Origin: an uncultured Candidatus Pelagibacter sp.
GTDB lineage: Bacteria > Pseudomonadota > Alphaproteobacteria > Pelagibacterales > Pelagibacteraceae
Length of the DNA stretch: 55,289 nucleotides
Assembly (NCBI GenBank): GCA_905612385.1
Contig: CAJQRR010000024.1
Coordinates: forward strand, 1 to 55,289
Reading direction: 5' to 3'
Part shown: piece by piece, positions 45,769 to 54,276 of the stretch
Numbering within the stretch: position 1 is the stretch's first letter
Layout of the letters: each line of letters begins with the position of its first letter
Translations under genes and position numbers: made by a program
Notes under the pieces: generated by a model
What the model was told of the DNA's origin: nothing
Databases searched by the model: none
What the model saw: the letters and a program-made list of their open reading frames with translations, nothing else

Positions 45769-46294
45769 ATTCAAAAAAAGAAATACCAGCAAATCCCAAG
45801 ATGTCGGTTAGATTTAATTTTTTTAAATTGTTAATAGAGATTCCTCCAAGAGCTATGAATGGTTTTTTGCTTAAAAGAGATAATAATTTGAATTTATAAA
45901 TACCTAAATAGTTTTTGTTCTTTTTAAATATTGAAGATAAAAAAATTATCTTAACGTTTTGTTGTTCTTTAGTTCTCATTTCATAAATATTATGAGCTGA
46001 TCCCAATATAATAAATTTTTTTTTAAATGAATAAGAAAGATGTTTTTTATCCTTATTAAATGAAGGAATATAGACACCGTCCAAATTAAGATTTATTGCC
46101 AACTTTACATTATTTGAAAGTAAAAATTTATTGCCTTTTTTTTTACAATAATTTTTTAATCTTAAAATTAAATTTTTATCTATTTCTTGATTATAATTTC
46201 TATAGATTATAATTGTTTCTTTATTTTGTTTATCTATGTGACTTTGGTCAAATTTATTTATAAAGTAATATTTGTTTAAAATTTTATTATGCAT
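45767..46294 (-). CDS. divergent ThiE/TenI-like TIM-barrel protein
   Basis: A 175-residue protein resembling thiamine phosphate synthase/TenI. Its DGVYIPSF (cf. DGVHLGQ), LGSAHN (cf. G-S-H) and IALGGIS (cf. alGGI) align in order with the family, but the substrate-binding residues of true ThiE (ND---A, HLGQ, TK) are missing or changed. It is also short (family ~200-215). It may therefore have lost thiamine phosphate synthase activity or act on something else. Its start codon lies back-to-back with that of the PLP homeostasis gene (palindrome ATGCAT). Confidence 0.68.
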   Translation of the reverse strand: MHNKILNKYYFINKFDQSHIDKQNKETIIIYRNYNQEIDKNLILRLKNYCKKKGNKFLLSNNVKLAINLNLDGVYIPSFNKDKKHLSYSFKKKFIILGSAHNIYEMRTKEQQNVKIIFLSSIFKKNKNYLGIYKFKLLSLLSKKPFIALGGISINNLKKLNLTDILGFAGISFFE

Positions 46295-46939
46295 AACACT
46301 GTTAAAAATTTAATTTATATAGAAGACCTCATAAAATCCAAAGTAAATGATGATAGGGTACCTAAAATTATTGCTGTATCAAAGACTTTTCCCATTGAAA
46401 ATATTTTACCTTTAATAGAGCATGGCCAACTTCATTATGGTGAAAACAAGGTTCAGGAGGCGCTGGATAAGTGGACTGAAGTAAAAAAACATAATAATAC
46501 TATCAAACTTCATTTAATTGGAGGGCTTCAAACTAATAAAGTTAAATTTGCACTAAGAATATTTGATTATATTCATTCATTGGATAATGAGAAGTTAGCA
46601 AAAAAAATTTCTGATGAGCAGATAAAACAAAATAAAAAACCAAAAATATTCATACAGATAAATATAGGAAATGAAGATCAAAAATCAGGATTAAAGAAAG
46701 AAAAACTAAATGATTTTTACAAATTTTGTAAAAACCTGAATTTAGATATTGTTGGTACTATGTGCATACCTCCAAATAATGAAAAAACTGAAAATTACTT
46801 TTCTGAAATGAAGGAAATTAATGAAGGGTTAAATTTTAAAGATTTGAGTATGGGTATGTCTAAAGACTATCTAGACGCTGTCAAAAATAATGCAACATAT
46901 GTTAGAATAGGCTCTAAAATATTTGGTAGTAGAGATTAA
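46289..46939 (+). CDS. PLP homeostasis protein (YggS/PLPBP family)
   Basis: Pyridoxal-phosphate-binding protein that keeps free PLP in balance; it has no known catalytic activity. The 216-residue barrel has IIAVSKTFPIENI (~27-39, with the PLP-binding lysine in SKT), YGENKVQEALDKW (~50-62), LHLIGGLQTNKVKF (~71-84, Q-NK motif), QINIGNEDQKSGL (~128-140) and DLSMGMSKDYLDAV (family L-MGMS-D---A). Its start overlaps the divergent ThiE-like gene by 6 bases. It converges with the L,D-transpeptidase gene. Confidence 0.95.
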   Translation: MHNTVKNLIYIEDLIKSKVNDDRVPKIIAVSKTFPIENILPLIEHGQLHYGENKVQEALDKWTEVKKHNNTIKLHLIGGLQTNKVKFALRIFDYIHSLDNEKLAKKISDEQIKQNKKPKIFIQINIGNEDQKSGLKKEKLNDFYKFCKNLNLDIVGTMCIPPNNEKTENYFSEMKEINEGLNFKDLSMGMSKDYLDAVKNNATYVRIGSKIFGSRD

Positions 46940-47424
46940 CCTATCTTAATTTTAGTACTTTTATCTATTAATTTTAGCAAAATTTCAAAGTCTTTCTTTT
47001 TTAGGGCAATGCATCCAGCTGTAGGTTTATAATTTTTTGTTAAATGAATAAATATAGCACTCCCTTTATTTGGGATTTTTTTTTCATTATGATTAATTGA
47101 AATTATATAATCATATATATAATCATCTCTATATAAGTTTTCCCTCCATTTTTTGTTAGATGTTTTAATTTCTTCATTATATCTTTTGTGGTTTGAGTCA
47201 TCACACCAAGCCATATTTGTTTTAATAACTTTTATACTTAATTTGCATTTTGGAATACCAACTCGATCTTTCCTGAAATATAATTTTTTTAAATTGTATA
47301 AACCTCTTGGTGTTGAATAATCACCCTCATTTTTATTAGAATTTAAACCTCTTTTCCCAATGGAACATTTCATTTTAAAATCATCAATTATAAGGGTGTT
47401 TTTATTTTTTACATGAATTATCAT
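46936..47424 (-). CDS. L,D-transpeptidase (YkuD domain) family protein
   Basis: A 162-residue YkuD-type domain with the catalytic motif IFIHLTKNYKPTAGCIALKKKDFEILL (in parts, ~125-150). The His and Cys are spaced H-x9-G-C, compared with the usual HG-x10-SHGC. The N-terminal SIGKRGL and STPRGLYNLKKLYFRKDR (cf. G-TP-G-f-l) fit the same fold. No signal peptide is visible, so it may be cytoplasmic, or exported by an unseen route. It is the short 'YkuD only' type common in Alphaproteobacteria. It is divergent from a winged-helix regulator with just 14 bases between the starts. Confidence 0.87.
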   Translation of the reverse strand: MIIHVKNKNTLIIDDFKMKCSIGKRGLNSNKNEGDYSTPRGLYNLKKLYFRKDRVGIPKCKLSIKVIKTNMAWCDDSNHKRYNEEIKTSNKKWRENLYRDDYIYDYIISINHNEKKIPNKGSAIFIHLTKNYKPTAGCIALKKKDFEILLKLIDKSTKIKIG

Positions 47425-47438
47425 TGTTGTTATAAATT

Positions 47439-48026
47439 ATGATTAAGCAAAATGTTTTTATTATAGGTTTTAATTCACTATATGAAATTTTATATGAAGT
47501 TAAAGATATTTTATTTTTTAAAATTATAAAATTAGAAAAAGAAGATCATTTTATTAAAAGCTCTGATTTAGATATAGCAAATTCTCTAATAATATCTAAA
47601 TCCAATCAGAAACTATTACTAAATAAAGATATAACAGAAAAAAATTTCTTAAACTTTAAGGAGCTTCCTTTGTCTTTAAATAAACTATTAGAATTAATTA
47701 ATATTAAATTAATTAAATTAAAATTTAATTATCAGTCCAAAATCAATATAAATGACTATGAATTAAATTTAAATTCTAAATTTTTTTCAAAAGGTGATTT
47801 TAATTTAAAATTAACAGAAAAAGAAATTGAAATTATTTTATATTTAAATAAAACAAAAACAAAACATGATGTGTCAGATTTACAGAAAAATATATGGGAG
47901 TACTCATCAGACATGGAAACCCATACCGTTGAAACACATATTTATAGGCTTCGAAAAAAAATTAGTGATAAATTTAAAGATGATAATTTTATATTAAGCC
48001 ATAAAAATGGCTATTCTATTGAATAA
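47439..48026 (+). CDS. winged-helix DNA-binding protein with degenerate receiver-like N-terminus
   Basis: A 195-residue regulator. The C-terminal ~70 residues are an OmpR/PhoB-type winged helix: LTEKEIEIILYLNKTK (~128-143), then IWEYSSDMETHTVETHIYRLRKKI (~158-181, in parts), where THTVETHIYRLRKKI is the recognition helix, and SHKNGYSIE for the wing. The N-terminal ~110 residues resemble a receiver in length and start (VFIIGFNS), but no acidic pocket or phospho-acceptor Asp is seen. It may therefore act without phosphorylation. It is divergent from the L,D-transpeptidase gene with a 14-base gap, which suggests it could regulate that gene or itself. Confidence 0.83.
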   Translation: MIKQNVFIIGFNSLYEILYEVKDILFFKIIKLEKEDHFIKSSDLDIANSLIISKSNQKLLLNKDITEKNFLNFKELPLSLNKLLELINIKLIKLKFNYQSKININDYELNLNSKFFSKGDFNLKLTEKEIEIILYLNKTKTKHDVSDLQKNIWEYSSDMETHTVETHIYRLRKKISDKFKDDNFILSHKNGYSIE

Positions 48027-48031
48027 AATCC

Positions 48032-48961
48032 CTAATCTAGTCTAGCACCAACTTTTTGAATTATTTTTGAAGACATTTCAGTACCTTTTTCAAGACTCTC
48101 TTTTGTTGAAAAATCATTAATAAACCCATGAAGAAATCCTGCTGCAAATAAATCTCCAGCACCTGTTAAATCTATAATCTTTAAATCTTTTTTACTATCA
48201 CACTCTACTACTTCATTATTTTTTATAGCAACACTTCCTTTTGCTCCACGAGTAATGATTAGAAGTTTTCCTAATTGTTTACCAAATGTTATAACCTCAT
48301 CAAAATTATCTGTATCAATTAAAGATTTAATCTCTTGTTCATTTGAAAAAGTAATATCAAGTCTATTTTTAACTAGATTTAAAAAACTATCTTTATGCCT
48401 TTCCACACAAAATTGATCCGATAAGGACATTGCTTTTTTTTTAGACAATATCATTGCCTTATCAAATGCAGATTTTGGTTCACCCTCATCCCACAAGTAC
48501 CCTTCTAAAAATATTATTTCACTTTCTTTTGTAGCTTTTTCATTAATATCTTTTTCACTAATTTTTCCTGCAATCCCCAAAAAGGTAACCATTGTTCTTT
48601 CTGCATCAGGTGTTATTAAAATTAAACATGTCCCTGTTGGTGATATTTCTTTTTTTTTATTATAAAAGTATTGAACATTCTCTTTAATCAATCCATCCTC
48701 ATATTTTTGGCCTAGGTCGTCAGAATTAATTTTACCAATAAAGCCAACATCATTTCCTAATTGAGAAAGACCAACAATAGAGTTTGCAACAGATCCACCA
48801 GATACAGTTTCTTCAATTTTGAGAGTAGATAAAAGTTTTTTGAATTCATCTTCATTCACTAGCTTCATAGTGCTTTTGGTTAAACTATTTTCTAACAAGT
48901 ACTGATCATTTACTTTACATATAACATCAACAATTGCATTTCCTATTCCTAGTATTTTCAT
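48032..48961 (-). CDS. PfkB-family carbohydrate/nucleoside kinase (adenosine kinase-like)
   Basis: A 309-residue ribokinase-family kinase. It opens ILGIGNAIVDVICKV (3-17). GGSVANSIVGLSQLG (~54-68) is PfkB signature 1 in the form common in adenosine kinases, and DLTGAGDLFAAGFLHGF (~263-279) is signature 2 with the anion hole GAGD and catalytic Asp. ITRGAKGSV (~232-240) precedes the ATP site. Similar proteins in Alphaproteobacteria are annotated as adenosine kinase, but sugar substrates cannot be excluded. One base separates it from nth. Confidence 0.9.
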   Translation of the reverse strand: MKILGIGNAIVDVICKVNDQYLLENSLTKSTMKLVNEDEFKKLLSTLKIEETVSGGSVANSIVGLSQLGNDVGFIGKINSDDLGQKYEDGLIKENVQYFYNKKKEISPTGTCLILITPDAERTMVTFLGIAGKISEKDINEKATKESEIIFLEGYLWDEGEPKSAFDKAMILSKKKAMSLSDQFCVERHKDSFLNLVKNRLDITFSNEQEIKSLIDTDNFDEVITFGKQLGKLLIITRGAKGSVAIKNNEVVECDSKKDLKIIDLTGAGDLFAAGFLHGFINDFSTKESLEKGTEMSSKIIQKVGARLD

Positions 48962-48962
48962 G

Positions 48963-49616
48963 TTAAGCTTTTTTTATTTTAATTGGATTTTTTCTTTTAG
49001 GATAACAAGTCGTACAAATTTTACAAGTCAATCCATAGCACTCTCTTGCTTTACAAAATTCTCTTCCATAATAAATTATCTGTAAATGTAATTTACTCCA
49101 TGTTTTTTCAGGAAATAATCTTTTTAGGTCCCGCTCTGTTTGGACAACATTTTTACCATTCGTTAGCCCCCATCTTTGAGCAAGTCTATGTATATGAGTA
49201 TCTACCGCAAATGCAGGTAAGCCAAAGCCTTGAGACATGACCACACTTGCTGTCTTATGACCTACACCAGGTAGTTTCTCTAGTTCTTCGAAGCTTTTAG
49301 GTACTTTTCCACCATGTTTTTCCAAAAGCTGTTTAGACATTAAATAAATGCTTTTTGCTTTAACCCTAAAGATACCAATACTTTTAATTAGTTTTTCAAT
49401 TTTTTTTCTGCCTAATTTTACAAAGTGCTCAGGTTTATAATATTTTGGATATATTTTTTTAGTTACATTATTAACATTCAAATCTGTACACTGTGCAGAT
49501 AAAAGAACGGACATTAAAAGTGTGAACTTGTTTCTATGGTCAAGAGGAATAGGGGTCGTTGGATAAATTTTATTTAAAATTTTAAGTATTTTATTTGCTT
49601 TTATTTTTTCATCCAT
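48963..49616 (-). CDS. nth: endonuclease III
   Basis: DNA glycosylase/AP lyase that removes oxidised pyrimidines. It has 217 residues: LLSAQCTDLNVNNVTKKI (~38-55), then the helix-hairpin-helix LEKLPGVGHKTASVV (~107-121, catalytic Lys) and VDTHIHRLAQRWGL (~138-151, catalytic Asp). The C-terminal Fe-S cluster region is FCKARECYGLTCKICTTCYPK. The cysteines there do not keep the usual C-x6-C-x2-C-x5-C spacing, reading C-x4-C-x4-C-x2-C-x2-C. It overlaps dapB by one base. Confidence 0.95.
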   Translation of the reverse strand: MDEKIKANKILKILNKIYPTTPIPLDHRNKFTLLMSVLLSAQCTDLNVNNVTKKIYPKYYKPEHFVKLGRKKIEKLIKSIGIFRVKAKSIYLMSKQLLEKHGGKVPKSFEELEKLPGVGHKTASVVMSQGFGLPAFAVDTHIHRLAQRWGLTNGKNVVQTERDLKRLFPEKTWSKLHLQIIYYGREFCKARECYGLTCKICTTCYPKRKNPIKIKKA

Positions 49617-50392
49617 TATTCAAAATTCAATAAGTCTCTCATTGAATAAAGTCCAGGTTTTTTATTTATTAACCACTTTGCAGCAGTCAAAGCACCATCT
49701 GAATACAGAGCTCTATCAAAGGCTTCATGATTTAATTTTATTATCTCTTTACCAGTAGAGAATGTTACCTCATGCTCTCCAATAATCTCACCTTTTCTAA
49801 TTGAGTTAAAATTAATCTTTTTTCCATAAGGAAATTTATTTTTATTAAGAAATTTTTTGCCAATTAAATTATAAAGATTTTTATTTTTCCCATCAGCAAT
49901 ACCCTTTCCAAGCATTAAAGCGGTCCCTGAAGGGTAATCCTTTTTATGCTTATGATGAACCTCAAATACTTTGCTTAAATATTCTTCATTTAGTGATTTT
50001 GAAGCTATTTCAGTTAGGTACATCAATAAATTAATACCTAAACTCATATTACCAGCCTTTAAAATAGGAATCTTTTTTGAAAATTTTTTAATTAAAGCTT
50101 CATCTTTTTGAGTAAATCCAGTTGTACCAATAACTACTTTTTTCTTTAGTTTTGATGCTATTTTGAGGATCTCGAGAGTGCATTTTGGAACTGTAAAATC
50201 AATTATCACATCAGCTTTTTTAAAAGCCTGATCTGTATTTAAATTAAGTTTAATTCCAGATATTTTTTTATTAATAATTTTATTTTCTGTGAGAGTTACT
50301 AATTTAAAGTTTTTATTAGATTTAGAAGATTTAATAAGTTGTTGACCCATTCTCCCAAGGCAGCCAGAAATTGCTAAGTTAATTTTTTTCAT
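49616..50392 (-). CDS. dapB: 4-hydroxy-tetrahydrodipicolinate reductase
   Basis: NAD(P)H-dependent step of lysine/diaminopimelate synthesis. It has 258 residues: ISGCLGRMGQQLI (~8-20) for nucleotide binding, DVIIDFTVPKCTL (~61-73), VIGTTGFTQKDE (~91-102), and the catalytic signature EVHHKHKKDYPSGTALMLGKGI (in parts, ~143-164) with the His-His and Lys. It is slightly short of the usual ~270. It lies 38 bases after dnaJ in the leftward grpE-dnaK-dnaJ-dapB-nth run. Confidence 0.96.
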   Translation of the reverse strand: MKKINLAISGCLGRMGQQLIKSSKSNKNFKLVTLTENKIINKKISGIKLNLNTDQAFKKADVIIDFTVPKCTLEILKIASKLKKKVVIGTTGFTQKDEALIKKFSKKIPILKAGNMSLGINLLMYLTEIASKSLNEEYLSKVFEVHHKHKKDYPSGTALMLGKGIADGKNKNLYNLIGKKFLNKNKFPYGKKINFNSIRKGEIIGEHEVTFSTGKEIIKLNHEAFDRALYSDGALTAAKWLINKKPGLYSMRDLLNFE

Positions 50393-50429
50393 CTAGTTAA
50401 AGATTAACCTTTTTTGGTTAATTAGTCTT

Positions 50430-51551
50430 TTACTTTTTCCAAAAATTTTTAGCTTTTTGAAAGAATTTTTTAATACTTGGGTTTGACTTTTCATTCTCAA
50501 TTTCTCTAAATTTTTCAAGCAGTTCTTTTTGTTCTTTGTTCAATGAAATAGGAACTTCAGTATTCACTTGAACATAAAGATCACCATTTCCACTACCACG
50601 CATGTAAGGCATTCCTTTACCCCTTAACCTAAATTGCTTTCCATTTTGAGTTCCATCTGGTATTTTAATTTTTGCTCTTCCACCATCAATAGTTGGTATT
50701 TCAATTGTAGTACCTAACGCAGCATCAGCTATAGAAATTGGAAATTCGAAAAATAAATTTTCATCTGACCTTTTAAAAAGATCATGAGAATGTACGTTAA
50801 CAAATAGATATAAGTCTCCACTAGCCCCACCTTTGGTTCCAGCCTCACCCTTACCGGCTAATCTTATCCTTGTTCCATCATCAACACCCTTTGGTATGGT
50901 GACAGATATTTTTTTTGAAGCTTGCTTATTACCTTGACCGTTACAATCAGTGCATGGGTTTGTAATTTCTTCTCCAGCTCCTTGACATTGAGGGCAGGTT
51001 TGTTGAACAGTAAAAAACCCTTGATTAGATCTCACTTTACCATTACCTCCACAAACTGAACATCTATCTGGTGAGTGACCAGGCTTTGAGCCATTTCCTT
51101 TGCAAGTATTACATTTCTCTGTCGTTGAAAATTTTATATCTTGTTTTTTACCTTCATAGGCTTCCTCAAGAGTAATTGACAAATCATATCTTAAATCAGA
51201 ACCTCTATTATTGGTGCTTCTCCCTCTGGATCTTCCACCACCACCAAAATCTCCAAAAAAGTCCTCAAAAATATCTGAAAAATCACCCCCACCAAAGCCA
51301 CCACCTTGTCTTCCACCACCTCCACCTTCAAAGGCAGCATGGCCAAAATTATCGTAGTTTTGTTTTTTTTCTTGATCAGAAAGAATACCGTATGCCTCAC
51401 CAGCTTCTTTAAATTTATCTTCAGAAGTCTTATCACCAGGATTTTTATCAGGGTGGTGTTTTACTGCTAATTTTCTATATGCTGATTTTAATTCTTCGGG
51501 GCTTGCGTTTTTGCTAACACCTAAGACGTCATAAAAATCTCTTTTAGCCAT
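50430..51551 (-). CDS. dnaJ: chaperone DnaJ
   Basis: Hsp40 co-chaperone that stimulates DnaK ATP hydrolysis and delivers clients. It has 373 residues: J domain (~4-70) with the HPD motif in VKHHPDKNPGD, a Gly/Phe-rich stretch (~75-115, EGGGGGRQGGGFGGGDF in part), and the zinc-finger domain with four CxxCxGxG-type repeats (CNTCKGNG, CSVCGGNG, CPQCQGAG, CTDCNGQG; ~146-212). The substrate-binding and dimer domains follow. It is complete, 32 bases downstream of dnaK. Confidence 0.98.
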   Translation of the reverse strand: MAKRDFYDVLGVSKNASPEELKSAYRKLAVKHHPDKNPGDKTSEDKFKEAGEAYGILSDQEKKQNYDNFGHAAFEGGGGGRQGGGFGGGDFSDIFEDFFGDFGGGGRSRGRSTNNRGSDLRYDLSITLEEAYEGKKQDIKFSTTEKCNTCKGNGSKPGHSPDRCSVCGGNGKVRSNQGFFTVQQTCPQCQGAGEEITNPCTDCNGQGNKQASKKISVTIPKGVDDGTRIRLAGKGEAGTKGGASGDLYLFVNVHSHDLFKRSDENLFFEFPISIADAALGTTIEIPTIDGGRAKIKIPDGTQNGKQFRLRGKGMPYMRGSGNGDLYVQVNTEVPISLNKEQKELLEKFREIENEKSNPSIKKFFQKAKNFWKK

Positions 51552-51583
51552 AAGTTACTCTAAGATGATAGTTGTTTTAAGTC

Positions 51584-53536
51584 TTAAGCGCTTTTTTCTT
51601 TATCTTCTTCTTTTTTGTCTTCTTCTTTGCCTTCTTCTTTTACTTCTTCAAAATCTGCATCAACTACATTGTCATCTTTTTTTTCTTCACTATTTTTATC
51701 GCCATCCTTAGGTGGGCCTTCTTTTTTTTCTTGAGACTTGTAAATTGCTTCACCTAATTTCATAGAAGCTTGGACTAAGGTTTCTGTTTTTTTCTTAATA
51801 TCTTCGATATCAGTTCCTTTAATGGCTTCTTTTAAAGCAGAGGAAGAGTCTTCTATTGCTTTCTTGTCTGCATCTGAAACTTTAGCACCATGTTCTTTTA
51901 GGTTTTTTTCTGTTGAATGAATTAGAGTATCAGCTTGATTTCTTGCATCCACTGACTCTCTTTTCTTTTTATCCTCATCTTTGTTAGCTTCTGCATCTTT
52001 AACCATTTTTTCAATTTCTTCATCACTTAAACCACCTGAAGCCTGAATCTGAATTTTTTGTTCTTTTCCAGTTCCCTTATCTTTTGCAGAAACACTAACA
52101 ATTCCATTTGCATCAATATCAAAAGTTACTTCAATTTGAGGTATTCCTCTTGCAGCTGGTGCAATACCAACTAATTCAAAATTGCCTAACATTTTATTAT
52201 CAGAGGCCATTTCTCTCTCCCCTTGCAGAACTCTTATTGATACAGCAGGTTGATTGTCATCTGCTGTAGAAAAGACTTGGCTTTTCTTAGTAGGGATTGT
52301 TGTATTTTTTTCTATTAATTTTGTTGAAACACCACCTAACGTTTCAATTCCAAGTGATAAAGGTGTTACATCTAAAAGAAGTACATCTTTAACATCTCCT
52401 TGAAGAACACCTGCTTGAATTGCAGCACCCATAGCAACAACTTCATCTGGGTTTACACTTTTATTAGGTTCTTTTCCAAAGAAGTTTTTAACTTCAGCCA
52501 AAACTCTTGGCATTCTCGTCATACCACCAACCATTACAATTTCATCAATTTCATTTGCTGTAAGACCCGCATCTTTAAGTGCAGTCTTGCATGGGGGTAA
52601 AGTTCTTGAAATTAAGTCTTCAACTAAAGCTTCTAATTTTGCTCTAGTCATCTTTAAATTAATGTGTTTCGGACCCGTTTTATCTGCGGTGATAAATGGT
52701 AAATTAACATCCGTTTGTTCAGCAGAAGAAAGTTCAATTTTTGCTTTTTCAGCTGCTTCCTTCAGTCTTTGAAGAGCAAGCTTGTCAGTTCTTAAATCTA
52801 TACCATTGTCTTTTTTAAATTCTCCAATTAAATAATCGACAATTGTGTTGTCAAAATCTTCACCACCTAAAAATGTATCACCATTAGTAGATTTAACTTC
52901 AAATACACCATCACCTAGTTCAAGAATTGATACATCAAAAGTTCCACCCCCTAAATCATATACTGCAATTTTTTTATTTTCTTTTTTCTTATCCAAACCA
53001 TATGCGAGAGAAGCAGCAGTAGGCTCGTTTATAATTCTTAAAACTTCTAGTCCAGCAATTTTGCCAGCATCTTTTGTTGCTTGTCTTTGAGCATCATTAA
53101 AGTAAGCTGGAACAGTTATTACTGCTTTAGTTACCTCTTGCCCTAAATATTTTTCAGCCGTTTCTTTCATCTTTATAAGAATGAAAGCTGATATTTGTGA
53201 AGGTGAGTATTTTTCACCTCTTGCTTCGATCCAAGCATCACCTTTTTCTGAATTAACTATTTTAAAAGGAGCCGCTGCAATATCTTTTTTTACAGTTGGG
53301 TCTTCAAAATTTCTTCCAATTAATCTTTTTACAGCAAATATAGTATTTTCAGGATTTGTTACTGCCTGTCTCTTTGCAGGTTGCCCAACAAGTTTTTCTC
53401 CGTCATCAGTAAAAGCAACAACTGAAGGAGTTGTTCTTGCACCTTCAGCATTTTCTAAAACTTTGGGCTGACTACCTTCCATAATAGACACGCATGAATT
53501 TGTTGTTCCTAAATCTATTCCTATAATTTTGCTCAT
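51584..53536 (-). CDS. dnaK: molecular chaperone DnaK
   Basis: Hsp70 chaperone of 650 residues. The ATPase domain holds the three family signatures: [17 protein letters not shown] (~5-21), [16 protein letters not shown] (~195-210) and [17 protein letters not shown] (~333-349). The [14 protein letters not shown] linker/substrate domain follows at ~392-405. The lid ends in a disordered, highly acidic and lysine-rich tail ([17 protein letters not shown]). It is complete. A 59-base gap to grpE could hold a promoter; I see no CIRCE repeat. Confidence 0.98.
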   Translation of the reverse strand: MSKIIGIDLGTTNSCVSIMEGSQPKVLENAEGARTTPSVVAFTDDGEKLVGQPAKRQAVTNPENTIFAVKRLIGRNFEDPTVKKDIAAAPFKIVNSEKGDAWIEARGEKYSPSQISAFILIKMKETAEKYLGQEVTKAVITVPAYFNDAQRQATKDAGKIAGLEVLRIINEPTAASLAYGLDKKKENKKIAVYDLGGGTFDVSILELGDGVFEVKSTNGDTFLGGEDFDNTIVDYLIGEFKKDNGIDLRTDKLALQRLKEAAEKAKIELSSAEQTDVNLPFITADKTGPKHINLKMTRAKLEALVEDLISRTLPPCKTALKDAGLTANEIDEIVMVGGMTRMPRVLAEVKNFFGKEPNKSVNPDEVVAMGAAIQAGVLQGDVKDVLLLDVTPLSLGIETLGGVSTKLIEKNTTIPTKKSQVFSTADDNQPAVSIRVLQGEREMASDNKMLGNFELVGIAPAARGIPQIEVTFDIDANGIVSVSAKDKGTGKEQKIQIQASGGLSDEEIEKMVKDAEANKDEDKKKRESVDARNQADTLIHSTEKNLKEHGAKVSDADKKAIEDSSSALKEAIKGTDIEDIKKKTETLVQASMKLGEAIYKSQEKKEGPPKDGDKNSEEKKDDNVVDADFEEVKEEGKEEDKKEEDKEKSA

Positions 53537-53595
53537 AATTTAAATCCTACCCTTCATATAAGTGTTAATTTTTAATCTACAAGTTCTGACAAATA

Positions 53596-54240
53596 TTATA
53601 AATTGTCTGAATTTTCTTTATTTTCCTCACTTTTTTCTTCTTTTTGGACAGTTTTCTTTGAAACTCCTACTAGTGAGGGTCTAAGTAATCTGTCTTTCAT
53701 CATAAAACCTTTTTGAATTTCTTGAATAATTGTACCAGGTTCTTTTTGATCATCATCAATCTCCATCATTGCTTGATGAAAATTTGGATCAAGTTTTTTA
53801 CCAATTGAATCTAAAGGAGTAATTCCATTTTTTGATAAAATAGAAACCATATCTTTATTTATAATATCAAAATGTTCTAAAGTTTTTTTTAAAGCCTCTG
53901 AATTTTTTAAGGCCTCATCACTTTCTAGTATCTGTTTTGATCTTTCCAAATTATCTATTAAGTTTAAGGTTTCTTTTGCAAAAGCAAAACCCCCATAGTT
54001 AAAGGCATCTTCTCTTTCTTTTTCAAACCTTCTTCTCTGATTTTCCATCTCAGCAAATGCTCTAGCAATTTTGTCTTCTAATTCTAGAACTCTTTCCTCA
54101 GGTGTAATCTCTTTTGGTAGTTCATTGCTTTCTGAGGTATTAGGTTGAGTTTCATTATTTAACTTTTCTGCTTTAATATCTTCTGCTTTAATATCTTCTG
54201 CTTTAATATCTTCTGCTTTAATATTTTGATCTTTTTCCAT
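53596..54240 (-). CDS. grpE: nucleotide exchange factor GrpE
   Basis: Releases ADP from DnaK. It has 214 residues with the long coiled-coil (~50-95, ELEDKIARAFAEMENQRRRFEKE in parts), then NLIDNLERSKQIL and the C-terminal beta domain with NFHQAMMEIDDDQKEPGTIIQEIQKGFMMKDRLLRPSLVGVS (in parts, ~148-198). The N-terminus carries four near-identical five-residue repeats (IKAED) made by a 15-bp tandem repeat. It heads the leftward chaperone run and is divergent from rdgB with a 36-base gap. Confidence 0.96.
   Translation of the reverse strand: MEKDQNIKAEDIKAEDIKAEDIKAEKLNNETQPNTSESNELPKEITPEERVLELEDKIARAFAEMENQRRRFEKEREDAFNYGGFAFAKETLNLIDNLERSKQILESDEALKNSEALKKTLEHFDIINKDMVSILSKNGITPLDSIGKKLDPNFHQAMMEIDDDQKEPGTIIQEIQKGFMMKDRLLRPSLVGVSKKTVQKEEKSEENKENSDNL
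54166..54225. repeat. four-copy 15-bp tandem repeat in grpE
   Basis: The unit TTCTGCTTTAATATC (plus strand) occurs four times in a row at 54166, 54181, 54196 and 54211, with only the last base of the last copy changed. It encodes IKAED/IKAEK units in the disordered N-terminus of GrpE, in frame. Repeats like this can change copy number by slippage. Confidence 0.95.
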
Positions 54241-54276
54241 TGAGACTTATATGGTATGAAATTTGATAATTGCTAG

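Noticed and set aside
53537..53595. CIRCE element or heat-shock sigma promoter upstream of dnaK
   Set aside because: No TTAGCACTC-N9-GAGTGCTAA repeat, and no convincing -35/-10 pair was visible in the short gap.
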